Below are positions 26,401 through 33,126 of a stretch of 64,000 bases of DNA, piece after piece. The DNA is from Microbacterium proteolyticum (GTDB lineage Bacteria; Actinomycetota; Actinomycetes; Actinomycetales; Microbacteriaceae). A program made the translations under genes and the position numbers. Where the stretch lies: positions 1,736,001 through 1,800,000 of the forward strand of contig NZ_CP121274.1 of NCBI RefSeq assembly GCF_029639405.1. The letters run 5' to 3'. The first letter of the stretch is position 1, and every line of letters begins with the position of its first letter. Under the pieces are notes generated by a model, which made no database searches, had not been told where the DNA came from, and was given only the letters and a program-made list of their open reading frames with translations.

Positions 26401-27115
26401 GGGATTCGTTGCCGGCGTTGTCGAGGGCGACCAGTCGGTAGCTGTAAGCGGTGCCTGGTTGCAGGTCGGCGTTGAGGTAGGTGGTGTCGGTGATCTTGTC
26501 GGCGACGTTGTCCCAGCTGCTGCCGTTGGCGCGGTAGAGGCGGTAGCCGGCGAGGTCGGGTTCGGTGTTGGCGGTCCAGGTGAGGCGGATGCCGGTGCTG
26601 TCGGGGGTGGCGGTGAGGCCGGTGGGGGTGGATGGGGGGTAGATGTCGGGGGCGATGAAGGCGTCCAGGGTGATGCTGGAGCCGATGGAGTTGGTGTTCT
26701 TGGTGCCGGTGCGGACGATGCGGAGGGTGTGGGTGGTTTCGGGGAGTCCGCTGACCTCGTAGACCGTTTGTTGGTATTGGGTGGCGGAGGCGTAGAGGTC
26801 GACGGTTTGGACTTTCACGCCGTCGAGGTAGACGTCGGCTTGTCCGGAGGAGGAGGACTTGCGGGCGATCCATTTGATGCCGGAGGTCGTGAAGGAGATC
26901 TGGGCGTAGCCGGTGCCGCCGAGTTGGGCGAAGGATCCGGCGGAGTCCTGGGTGGAGGTCTTCAACGCCCAGTCTCCGGAGAGGGTGACCGCGGGGGAGT
27001 CGTTCTCGTAGGTCCCCGCCCCGACCGCGGCCACCTCCGCACGGGCGGAGGAAGAGGTGAGGAAGCTGAGAATCAGCGCGAGAGAGACTGCCAGCGCTGT
27101 CGTGGATGTGCGCAC
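23429..27115 (-). CDS. Secreted repeat protein with FnIII-like and beta-helix domains
   Basis: A 1228-aa exported protein. Signal peptide residues 1-26 end ARA. Then come 222-aa repeats at 28-249, 250-471 and 472-693 and a partial one at 694-861. Each has a beta-sandwich carbohydrate-binding-like module (GTYENDSPAVTLSGDW to ITLDAF) and a fibronectin type III-like module (PPSTPTGLTA to NAGNESP). A diverged FnIII end follows, then a right-handed parallel beta-helix from about 925 (ANPGDVIRLA, VNVIGFTMRNG, VVGNIVDGTG), as in polysaccharide lyases and related hydrolases. It probably binds and perhaps cleaves a glycan outside the cell; catalytic residues were not assigned. The GTG start has GGAGG upstream. 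Confidence 0.85.
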   Translation of the reverse strand: MRTSTTALAVSLALILSFLTSSSARAEVAAVGAGTYENDSPAVTLSGDWALKTSTQDSAGSFAQLGGTGYAQISFTTSGIKWIARKSSSSGQADVYLDGVKVQTVDLYASATQYQQTVYEVSGLPETTHTLRIVRTGTKNTNSIGSSITLDAFIAPDIYPPSTPTGLTATPDSTGIRLTWTANTEPDLAGYRLYRANGSSWDNVADKITDTTYLNADLQPGTAYSYRLVALDNAGNESPRTATVTSTTAVAAVGAGTYENDSPAVTLSGDWALKTSTQDSAGSFAQLGGTGYAQISFTTSGIKWIARKSSSSGQADVYLDGVKVQTVDLYASATQYQQTVYEVSGLPETTHTLRIVRTGTKNTNSIGSSITLDAFIAPDIYPPSTPTGLTATPDSTGIRLTWTANTEPDLAGYRLYRANGSSWDNVADKITDTTYLNADLQPGTAYSYRLVALDNAGNESPRTATVTSTTAVAAVGAGTYENDSPAVTLSGDWALKTSTQDSAGSFAQLGGTGYAQISFTTSGIKWIARKSSSSGQADVYLDGVKVQTVDLYASATQYQQTVYEVSGLPETTHTLRIVRTGTKNTNSIGSSITLDAFIAPDIYPPSTPTGLTATPDSTGIRLTWTANTEPDLAGYRLYRANGSSWDNVADKITDTTYLNADLQPGTAYSYRLVALDNAGNESPRTATVTSTTAVAAVGAGTYENDSPAVTLSGDWALKTSTQDSAGSFAQLGGTGYAQISFTTSGIKWIARKSSSSGQADVYLDGVKVQTVDLYASATQYQQTVYEVSGLPETTHTLRIVRTGTKNTNSIGSSITLDAFIAPDIYPPSTPTGLTATPDSTGIRLTWTANTEPDLAGYRLYRSPQGAGTWVVVQNAMVTGNTLLDFGLPPSTSYDYRLAAIDTSDNYSARATTSGTSAALPSIPQPKLADCPAATTSPQTESQLRGALANANPGDVIRLAANTTYNFAWFTMTRSGTAAAPIWICGPKSAVIDGQGTSDGRGLRLDGVSYVNVIGFTMRNGSKGIQVKNSSHVIVSNLTLKHIGDEAIHLLANTTDSYVVGNIVDGTGVEPGRAFYGEGVYIGTARENRCQYSDCQPDRSDRNVIAFNQISNTTSETVEVKAGASDGWIFGNTLDGASMTSDRPSPIVIMGNRWVIAENVISHPNEDAIQVWTADYEQQFGLENQIFRNTLGTSVTGYTARIGTLSAGTMVGCDNDAGQLGVTNIACQK
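24533..27034 (-). repeat. 666-bp tandem repeats, 3.76 copies, almost identical
   Basis: The period is exactly 666 bp (222 codons). On the minus strand copies start at 27034, 26368, 25702 and 25036, and the last stops matching at 24533. Over about 2.5 kb I found one internal difference (C at 26756 in the first copy, T in the others; silent) plus the junction codon at 27032-27034. Translations of all six frames are equally uniform, so identity is at DNA level and not only protein level. Confidence 0.95.
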
Positions 27116-27201
27116 CCGAGAACCTCCGTGCGGAGCAGCTCGGTTGCTGAAGCCGAATTTCTCCGCGCTTGCTGATTGATTACAAGGTCAATCGGGTTAC
27201 A

Positions 27202-27216
27202 CCCACCTTAGGTGGG
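27202..27216. promoter_or_regulatory. 15-bp palindrome in divergent promoter region
   Basis: CCCACCT-T-AGGTGGG is a perfect 7-bp dyad with a single central base. It lies between the divergent repeat-protein gene and the first BY-kinase gene, about 87 bp upstream of each start. It could be an operator acting on both. A TAGAGT box at 27250-27255 is a candidate -10 for the kinase gene. Confidence 0.4.
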
Positions 27217-27288
27217 GTGAGTGGCGAGGTGAAAGGACTTGCGTCAAGTTAGAGTGTCGACTAATCGGTAAACAGCGGGGAGCCTTGC

Positions 27289-28851
27289 TTGGATCTGCGA
27301 ACTGCGCTGCGAATCTTCCGCGCGCACTGGGTGACCATCGTTCTCGCGACACTGGTGGGAGTGGGCGCGGCGGCGGGCTGGTCCTACATCCAGCCGCGCG
27401 TCTACACCGCGGACGCGAGCGGGTACGTTGCCGGCACGAATGGCTCCAGTGGGTCCAGCGACTCCAGCGGCGCTCTGCTGGCGAACAACCTCGCGCTGTC
27501 GAAGGTCGTCTCGTACGTGGACATCGGATCCTGGCGGTCCGTCGCCGAGTACGCCATCGAGAAGCTCAACCTCGATTCGAGTCCGGAAGCCCTGGTGCGG
27601 CGGGTCGATGTCACGAACGCGACCGGTACGGTCACGATCAAGGTGCAGGCGTCCGCGTCGACCCCGGAGGCTGCGCGCGATCTCGCCGAGGCGTGGATCC
27701 AGGGGATGGCGACGGAAATCGAGGGGCTCGAGTCGGACGGCGGAAAGGTGCAGGCGGCGGTCCGACTGGTGCCGGCCGACACCGCGCGGCTTCCGACCGC
27801 GCCGAGCTCCCCGAACGTGCGACTCGCGCTCGCGATCGGGGGAGTCGCGGGTCTCGTCGTCGGGATCATGATCGCGCTCCTCCGGTTCACTCTCGACCGG
27901 CGCATTCGCAGCGCCGAACTCGTCGAACGCGAAACGGGTGTGGCGGTGGTCGGCACCGTCCCGGTGGAGAAATCGTTCACGACGGCGAATCGCCTCATCC
28001 CGGTCGGTGACCAGCGCGACGAGCGCCTGTTCGCGGTGTCCGAGGCGCTTCGCGAACTTCGGACGAACATCCAATTCATGGACGTGGACCATCCTCCTCG
28101 CGTCGTCGTGGTGACGAGCCCGCTTCCCGGAGACGGCAAGTCGACGATGAGCGCGAACCTCGCGTTGGCGGTGGCTGCGTCGGGGCAGCAGGTGGTCCTC
28201 ATCGACGGCGACCTCCGTCGTCCGATGATCGCCGCCATCTTCGGTCTTGTCGAAGGTGCGGGCATCACCGACGTCTTGGCCGGCCGGGCAGAGGTCGACG
28301 ATGTTGCCCAGACGTTCGGTCACCTGGACACACTGCGCATCGTCGCAGCGGGACGCACTCCGCCCAACCCGAGCGAGGTGCTGGGATCTGAGCGCATGAA
28401 GGACCTCCTTCGTGAGCTCTCCCGCGAGGCCACGGTCATCGTCGACGCACCTCCTCTGCTTCCGGTGACGGATGCAGCCGTGCTCACTCACTCCGCCGAT
28501 GGTGCGATCGTCGTGGTCGGCGCGGGGCGGACCACGATCGACGTCCTCAAGAAGGCGATGAACAACCTCGACCGAGCCGGCGGACGAGCCCTCGGCGTGG
28601 TGCTCAACCGTGTCCCTCGCTCGGGTGGCGGCTACTACGACTACCGCTACACCGGCGACTACTACCAAGCTGACCAGGCCGTGGACGACGACGCAGACCA
28701 CACCCCGCCCGTGGCCGACGACGCAGACCAAACCCCGCCCGGCAATGATGACGAGATCCCAGGCCCCGTCGCCGAGACGCAGGCGTCCGCGACGGGTGAT
28801 CCGCAGGATGAACTCGCGCCGCTGCGCCGCAGTCGGCGTCGCGTCGGCTGA
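27289..28851 (+). CDS. Wzz/CpsD-type bacterial tyrosine kinase (BY-kinase)
   Basis: A 520-aa chain-length regulator with the kinase fused on. It has an N-terminal Wzz domain with membrane segments at about 14-34 and 180-200, the Pro-rich PTAPSSP stretch between them, Walker A PGDGKST at about 280-286, the Walker A' motif LIDGDLRRP, the Walker B region VIVDAPPLL, and a C-terminal tyrosine cluster (YYDYRYTGDYY) for autophosphorylation. It controls polymer length or export through phosphorylation cycles. A degenerate repeat (DDADHTPP, DDADQTPP) follows the tyrosines. The TTG start at 27289 has GGGGAG upstream. A hairpin terminator follows. Confidence 0.9.
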   Translation: MDLRTALRIFRAHWVTIVLATLVGVGAAAGWSYIQPRVYTADASGYVAGTNGSSGSSDSSGALLANNLALSKVVSYVDIGSWRSVAEYAIEKLNLDSSPEALVRRVDVTNATGTVTIKVQASASTPEAARDLAEAWIQGMATEIEGLESDGGKVQAAVRLVPADTARLPTAPSSPNVRLALAIGGVAGLVVGIMIALLRFTLDRRIRSAELVERETGVAVVGTVPVEKSFTTANRLIPVGDQRDERLFAVSEALRELRTNIQFMDVDHPPRVVVVTSPLPGDGKSTMSANLALAVAASGQQVVLIDGDLRRPMIAAIFGLVEGAGITDVLAGRAEVDDVAQTFGHLDTLRIVAAGRTPPNPSEVLGSERMKDLLRELSREATVIVDAPPLLPVTDAAVLTHSADGAIVVVGAGRTTIDVLKKAMNNLDRAGGRALGVVLNRVPRSGGGYYDYRYTGDYYQADQAVDDDADHTPPVADDADQTPPGNDDEIPGPVAETQASATGDPQDELAPLRRSRRRVG

Positions 28852-28865
28852 CACGAGACAGTGAT

Positions 28866-28895
28866 TACTGCCCGCGGCGTATGCCGCGGGCAGTA
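28866..28895 (+). terminator. Terminator after the first BY-kinase
   Basis: A perfect 13-bp stem (28866-28878 with 28883-28895) with a GTAT loop, 14 nt after the stop codon. Confidence 0.75.
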
Positions 28896-29042
28896 CCTGT
28901 TCACCCCATCCTGTAGCGCCATCCCGCATACCGAGCGCGCCAGGATCTCGAGTATGTGGCCCCCACTCGCCCGATGGCGAGCACATTGGACCCGTTCCCT
29001 CCCGACGAGGGCGCATATCCGAACAATCCACTTGGGGGATCC

Positions 29043-29633
29043 GTGAGCATCGAAGAAGTTCGCCCGGCAGGCGTCAGCCGCCGCACCGTCATCAAGGCCG
29101 CTGCGTGGTCTGCGCCCGTCGTCGCCGTGGCCGTCGCCACCCCGCTCGCCAGTGCGAGCACCCCGCCGGCGCCGGCACCGTCCACGCGTTCCTACTGGGA
29201 TGGCGGCACCTCGATCAACAAGGTCGTGACCACCGGCAACCAGTACATCCGCATCAACCAGAGCGCATCGCTCGGCTTCGAGGTGGAGGACGAGAACGGC
29301 GATCCCGAACCCGCCGGCAAGTACACCTCCGGCCCCGCGACCGTTCGCATCACGTGGGGTGCGGGTGGTGGGGTCACCGATCCTCAGCCCTACTCGGTCC
29401 AGGAAACCAACCTCAACGGCTGGGTGCGCACCGGTAGCCTGCCCGGGACGGGTACCTCGGGGCAGATCGAGTACACCTACACCGGTCTCCTGAACGGCGA
29501 TGCCAACCGCATCCCGCTGCCCGTCGTCCGGCTCTACCCCTCGCCGAACGGCGCGCTCACGGCGACCTACGTCACCGTTCAGCAGCAGTCGCAGTACATC
29601 GGCGCGTCGGGCTCGTACACGATCGCACCGTAA
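29043..29633 (+). CDS. Tat-exported protein, unknown function
   Basis: A 196-aa protein with a twin-arginine signal: VSRRTVIKAAAWSAP at residues 11-25, a hydrophobic core, and a likely cleavage near LASAS at 35-39. The mature part (about 155 aa) is Thr-, Gly- and Tyr-rich and looks all-beta (YWDGGTSINKV, VRITWGAGGG, IEYTYTGLL, TATYVTVQQ), like a small Ig-like or adhesin-like domain. I do not recognise a family. GTG 29043 is chosen because GGGGGAT lies 5 nt upstream and it places the twin arginines near the N-terminus. It is flanked by two BY-kinase loci, with terminators on both sides, so it is transcribed alone. Confidence 0.75.
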   Translation: MSIEEVRPAGVSRRTVIKAAAWSAPVVAVAVATPLASASTPPAPAPSTRSYWDGGTSINKVVTTGNQYIRINQSASLGFEVEDENGDPEPAGKYTSGPATVRITWGAGGGVTDPQPYSVQETNLNGWVRTGSLPGTGTSGQIEYTYTGLLNGDANRIPLPVVRLYPSPNGALTATYVTVQQQSQYIGASGSYTIAP

Positions 29634-29640
29634 GCACGAC

Positions 29641-29687
29641 CGTATGACGGTGGCCCCGATCCAGAGGATCGGGGCCACCGTCATACG
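29641..29687. terminator. Bidirectional terminator, 22-bp perfect stem
   Basis: 29641-29662 and 29666-29687 are exact reverse complements with a 3-nt loop (AGA). It separates the Tat-protein gene from the convergent phosphatase/BY-kinase operon. Confidence 0.85.
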
Positions 29688-29702
29688 TGCTTGGGGGTCA
29701 GC

Positions 29703-30299
29703 CTATGACGAGGCCTCCGCGCTCCGTCGCAGATAGAGCCCCACGGCCACGGCGGCGGGCTTCAACTGCGTATACGACAGCTGATAGGTCGCCTCGGACC
29801 GCCGGAAGGGGTCGATCACGTCGAAGTCGGCGGGATCCTCCGGCGGCGGGACGGTCCCGCGTAGCCGGGCCGCCAGAGCCACGGCATCCTTCAGCGCCTC
29901 GGCCGAATCGCTGGTCGATCGCTGCGTACTGTCCGATGCGGACGACTGTGCGGCGGGCACGATGTTCGCCAGTTCCCGGAGAGTGAAGGTGCGGCGAACG
30001 GCGCTGGGAACCAGGCTGACGACGGCACGACGATGCTCGCGCGAAAGTGCCAGTATCAATCCGGCGTCGCCGATTAGCTTCTCGCTGATCTGTCGTGCGC
30101 GATGGCTCTCCCCGGCGAAGCCGTCCTCGCGAGCCAGGCGCAGCGCCGGATCGGGCATGCCGTGACCGACGAGCGCGCCCGTTCCTGCGCTCTCCACCCG
30201 CACGTCGCGGATGCCCGACAGGCTCTCCGCCAGGATCAGTTCGGCGAGGGGAGACCGGCAGATGTTGCCGGTGCACACCGTCAGGACTGTGAATGTCAC
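29703..30299 (-). CDS. Low-molecular-weight protein tyrosine phosphatase (Wzb-like)
   Basis: A 198-aa phosphatase. The P-loop VCTGNICRSP (Cys9 nucleophile, Arg15) is at the N-terminus and the general-acid aspartate is in VIDPFRRS near residue 170. The length exceeds the usual 150-160 aa because of an insert around 115-150 rich in Ser, Asp and Ala. It dephosphorylates the BY-kinase tyrosine tail, allowing the cycling needed for polymer export. GTG 30299 overlaps the kinase stop (GTGA), so kinase and phosphatase are translationally coupled. Confidence 0.9.
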   Translation of the reverse strand: MTFTVLTVCTGNICRSPLAELILAESLSGIRDVRVESAGTGALVGHGMPDPALRLAREDGFAGESHRARQISEKLIGDAGLILALSREHRRAVVSLVPSAVRRTFTLRELANIVPAAQSSASDSTQRSTSDSAEALKDAVALAARLRGTVPPPEDPADFDVIDPFRRSEATYQLSYTQLKPAAVAVGLYLRRSAEASS

Positions 30300-31735
30300 G
30301 CGTTTTCCACCGGGCGTGAGGCGGCCTCGCCGGACTTCCCGGGCGCGCCGGCGCGGGTGTCGGTGGCTCCCGCGTACGAGTAAGAGCCGTAGGCGTAGCT
30401 GTCGGGTCCGCGAGTGGGCAGCATCGTGACGATCACCCCGAAGAGGCGGCTGCCGATTCCCTCGAGCCGTTCCACGGCCGCACTCAAGTGCGGCTTGCGG
30501 GTGATCCCCGATGCTGCCACGAGGAGGACTCCGCTGGCGAAGCGAGAAACCACGGCCGCGTCGGTCACCAGGAGCAGTGGCGGTGAGTCGATGAGCACGT
30601 AGTCGAATGCGCCGGCCATCGCCTCGAGAGTTCGCTGCATCGCCTGGCTGCCCAGCAGCTCCGACGGGTTCGGCGGGGTCTGGCCCGACGGGAGGATGAA
30701 GAGTCGCTCGTTGCCCCACTGCTGAAGTGCGTCCGCGAGGTCCACGCGACCGATGAGGACATCGGTCAGGCCGACGGATCCCTCGATGCCCATGTACTCG
30801 GCCACGCGGGGCAACCGCAGGTCTCCATCCACCAGTGCCACGCGTGCCCCCGTCTCCGCGAGCGCGATGGCGAGATTGGCCGTGGTGGTGGACTTGCCTT
30901 CGCCGGGACCGGCGCTGGAGATGACGAACGTGCGCGAGTCGCCGTCGACGTCGATGAACTGCAGATTCGTTCGAAGGCTTCGGAACGACTCGGCTCGCGG
31001 GTTCCGTGGATCGGCGTGGACGATGAGCGGACGCTTCTTCGCCTCCGGGTCGAGGGTGATTCCGCCGAGCACGGGCTTGTCCGTAGCGGACTCGACATCG
31101 TGCGAGGAATGGATGCGCGTGTCCAGAACAGCGCGCAGAGCAGCGATCCCCAGGGCGAGCACCAAGCCACCGAGGACTCCGATGAGGACATTCAGCGGGA
31201 TGCGGGGTGAGGACGGCGCAGTGGGCACGAGGGCGGGCTCGATGGTTTCGATCCGCACCAGACTGGGAGCAGACCCCGACGGCTTCTCGAGCTGGTTGAC
31301 GACGACGTCGGCGAAATTGGTGCCGACGGAGTTCGCGATAGCGGCCGCGAGAGCAGGGTCGGAATTCGACGTGGATACCGAAATAACGACGGAGTTCGTG
31401 GGCGAGGTGGCCTCGATGGATTTCGCGAGTTCTTGCGGCGTGGTGTTCAGATTCAATTCGTCGATAACCCGGTCGAGCACGACCGCACTGTCGACCACAT
31501 CAACAAAACTCACGACAGCCTGGCGGGCGAAGTTCGTGCCTTGTGCGAGCTCCGTGACGCCGGAAGAGTCCGATCGCACGGACACGTACAGCTGGGTGGT
31601 GGCCTCGTATTTCGGGGTCTGGAGCAGCGACCAGCCGAATGCGGCGGCACCGCCGAGCACTGTGAGGGAGAGTAGGAGAACCCAATTTCGGTGCAAGATT
31701 CGCAGATAGTCCCGCAGTTCCACTCGTTGCTCCAT
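30296..31735 (-). CDS. Wzz/CpsD-type bacterial tyrosine kinase (BY-kinase), second copy
   Basis: A 479-aa homologue of the kinase at 27289. It has a Wzz domain with membrane segments near 17-37 and 181-201 and PTAPSSP before the second, Walker A GPGEGKST at about 276-283, LVDGDLRLPR, Walker B VLIDSPPLL, and a shorter tyrosine tail (DSYAYGSYSYAG). The ATG at 31735 is preferred over 31768 because it starts MEQRVELRDYLRIL, matching the family start. It is the first gene of a two-gene operon with the phosphatase and diverges from the bitopic protein at 31871. Confidence 0.9.
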   Translation of the reverse strand: MEQRVELRDYLRILHRNWVLLLSLTVLGGAAAFGWSLLQTPKYEATTQLYVSVRSDSSGVTELAQGTNFARQAVVSFVDVVDSAVVLDRVIDELNLNTTPQELAKSIEATSPTNSVVISVSTSNSDPALAAAIANSVGTNFADVVVNQLEKPSGSAPSLVRIETIEPALVPTAPSSPRIPLNVLIGVLGGLVLALGIAALRAVLDTRIHSSHDVESATDKPVLGGITLDPEAKKRPLIVHADPRNPRAESFRSLRTNLQFIDVDGDSRTFVISSAGPGEGKSTTTANLAIALAETGARVALVDGDLRLPRVAEYMGIEGSVGLTDVLIGRVDLADALQQWGNERLFILPSGQTPPNPSELLGSQAMQRTLEAMAGAFDYVLIDSPPLLLVTDAAVVSRFASGVLLVAASGITRKPHLSAAVERLEGIGSRLFGVIVTMLPTRGPDSYAYGSYSYAGATDTRAGAPGKSGEAASRPVENA

Positions 31736-31870
31736 TCGACGATTCTCACCGCGCGGCGGAGGCCGCATGAGTCGGGGCGGGTAATCTGGGGCTATCCCTT
31801 ACTGACGTCCGCTCTGCTCTCCACCCTACGTCATTGCCAATCGGTACCTCGTGAGCGAAGAGAGAACACG

Positions 31871-33028
31871 ATGAACGACCTTGACGCACTGTTCGACGAC
31901 GATTCCTCGGCCGATCGGCCGCCCGTCGCGGCCCGCACCGACGCCGCTGACGACCTCGTCCGCCTGGTGGGCCCGCAGGGCCCGTCGTCCGGCGAACGCC
32001 GGGTCTTCCGGGACGTCGAAGCCCTGGTGTCCAAAATCGGTGCACCGGGCGCGATCGACCACACGCGCCCCGCGGGGTGGTCGGCGCCGGAGGCCGCGGT
32101 CGCGGGAAATCGACCCCTGAACCTCATGGGCTCGTCGGGACGGATCAGCCTGCTCAGCATCGTCGTGGCCGTCCTCGCCATCCTCTGCGTCGTGGCCGCC
32201 GTCGCGCTGGGCATCTATCGGCAGCTGACAGCCGACCCGGTGGATGCGGCCATGGCGAGTCTCGTCGAGGCGGAGTCCGAGGTGCAGAACGATCTGCAGG
32301 GCTTGGCCACCGCGGTGGATCTCTACACGCAGACGGCGGATCAGGCGGACTCCCTGGTCGCGGCTGCGAACCAGACGCTGCCCTCGCTCGACGGGAAGGT
32401 GGAACAGGGCGTCTTGTCGGCCGCGGTCGCCGCGCGCGATTCCCTCGCCGTCGCCGTCACCCCGCGCGCCGACTTCGAGGTGCCGGTTTACGAGCGCGGT
32501 GCGATGGACGCGACCTCGGTGGCGGCCATCGCGAGCGCCACGGACAAGGTGCGGGCGCAGCGCGTGGACATCCCGGACCGTCTGAGTGCGGTGCGGTCGG
32601 AGCGTAGTGAGGTCGTGCAGGCCGTCAGCGAGTTCATCGCCCGTCTGGACGCCGTGGGCCAGCGGGTCGCAGCCGACGTGACGCAGGAACTGGAACAGAA
32701 CGATGCGGCTACCGATGAGGCCCGGGCGAAGGTCACCGCTGCGGCGAGCGTCGTCGGGCAGACGACGGGCGCTGACCTGTTCGCGCCGCTGAATGCGTAC
32801 GCCGTCGCCGTGGATGAGCTGCGCTCGGAGACGCAGAGTGTCTTCGAGGAGTCGACGACCCCGCGGACGACCTCACCCCGGACCGTGCTCCCCACGTCAT
32901 CGGCCACTCCCGAGCCGGCGCCCTCGGAGCCGACCTCGTCCGAACCCGTCACCCCGCCCTCCGACCCACCGTCCGACACGCCGACCGACCCGGCTCCGGC
33001 GCCGACTCCCACTCTCGGTCTCGGATAG
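31871..33028 (+). CDS. Single-pass membrane protein with helical ectodomain, unknown
   Basis: A 385-aa protein I cannot assign. It has an acidic cytoplasmic N-terminus (1-90), one membrane helix at about 92-115 (LLSIVVAVLAILCVVAAVALG), an Ala/Glu/Asp-rich helical extracytoplasmic part with coiled-coil character at about 120-325, and a Pro/Ser/Thr-rich tail (325-385) of the kind that spans or sits in cell-wall polymers. The start at 31871 follows GAAGAGAGA. It diverges from the second BY-kinase operon; a TAATCT box at 31782-31787 is a candidate -10. Confidence 0.75.
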   Translation: MNDLDALFDDDSSADRPPVAARTDAADDLVRLVGPQGPSSGERRVFRDVEALVSKIGAPGAIDHTRPAGWSAPEAAVAGNRPLNLMGSSGRISLLSIVVAVLAILCVVAAVALGIYRQLTADPVDAAMASLVEAESEVQNDLQGLATAVDLYTQTADQADSLVAAANQTLPSLDGKVEQGVLSAAVAARDSLAVAVTPRADFEVPVYERGAMDATSVAAIASATDKVRAQRVDIPDRLSAVRSERSEVVQAVSEFIARLDAVGQRVAADVTQELEQNDAATDEARAKVTAAASVVGQTTGADLFAPLNAYAVAVDELRSETQSVFEESTTPRTTSPRTVLPTSSATPEPAPSEPTSSEPVTPPSDPPSDTPTDPAPAPTPTLGLG

Positions 33029-33050
33029 GCGCGGCCCGACGATCACATCG

Positions 33051-33071
33051 AGGGGTGAAGCCAGGGGTGAA
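33051..33071 (+). promoter_or_regulatory. Direct repeats upstream of AraC-type regulator
   Basis: AGGGGTGAA occurs at 33051-33059 and again at 33063-33071 (12-bp step), about 40-60 bp before a TAGCAT box at 33110-33115. AraC-family proteins often bind direct repeats, so this may be an autoregulatory site. Confidence 0.3.
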
Positions 33072-33126
33072 TTGAAGGTGGCGCACCGCGCCTGGCCGGG
33101 TGAATTCTCTAGCATCAGGGCCTGTA

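Noticed and set aside
24533..27034. Possible CRISPR array or mobile-element repeats
   Set aside because: The repeat unit is 666 bp, directly adjoining, in frame and coding; there are no spacers, terminal inverted repeats or transposase.
24731..27175. Open frame of 814 codons on the plus strand opposite the repeat protein, and a 1083-codon minus-strand frame at 23622-26873
   Set aside because: Both only mirror the 666-bp repeats. Their translations are low-complexity (Gly/Val/Asp or Arg/His/Pro) and lack a ribosome-binding site, while the 23429-27115 frame has a signal peptide and recognisable domains.
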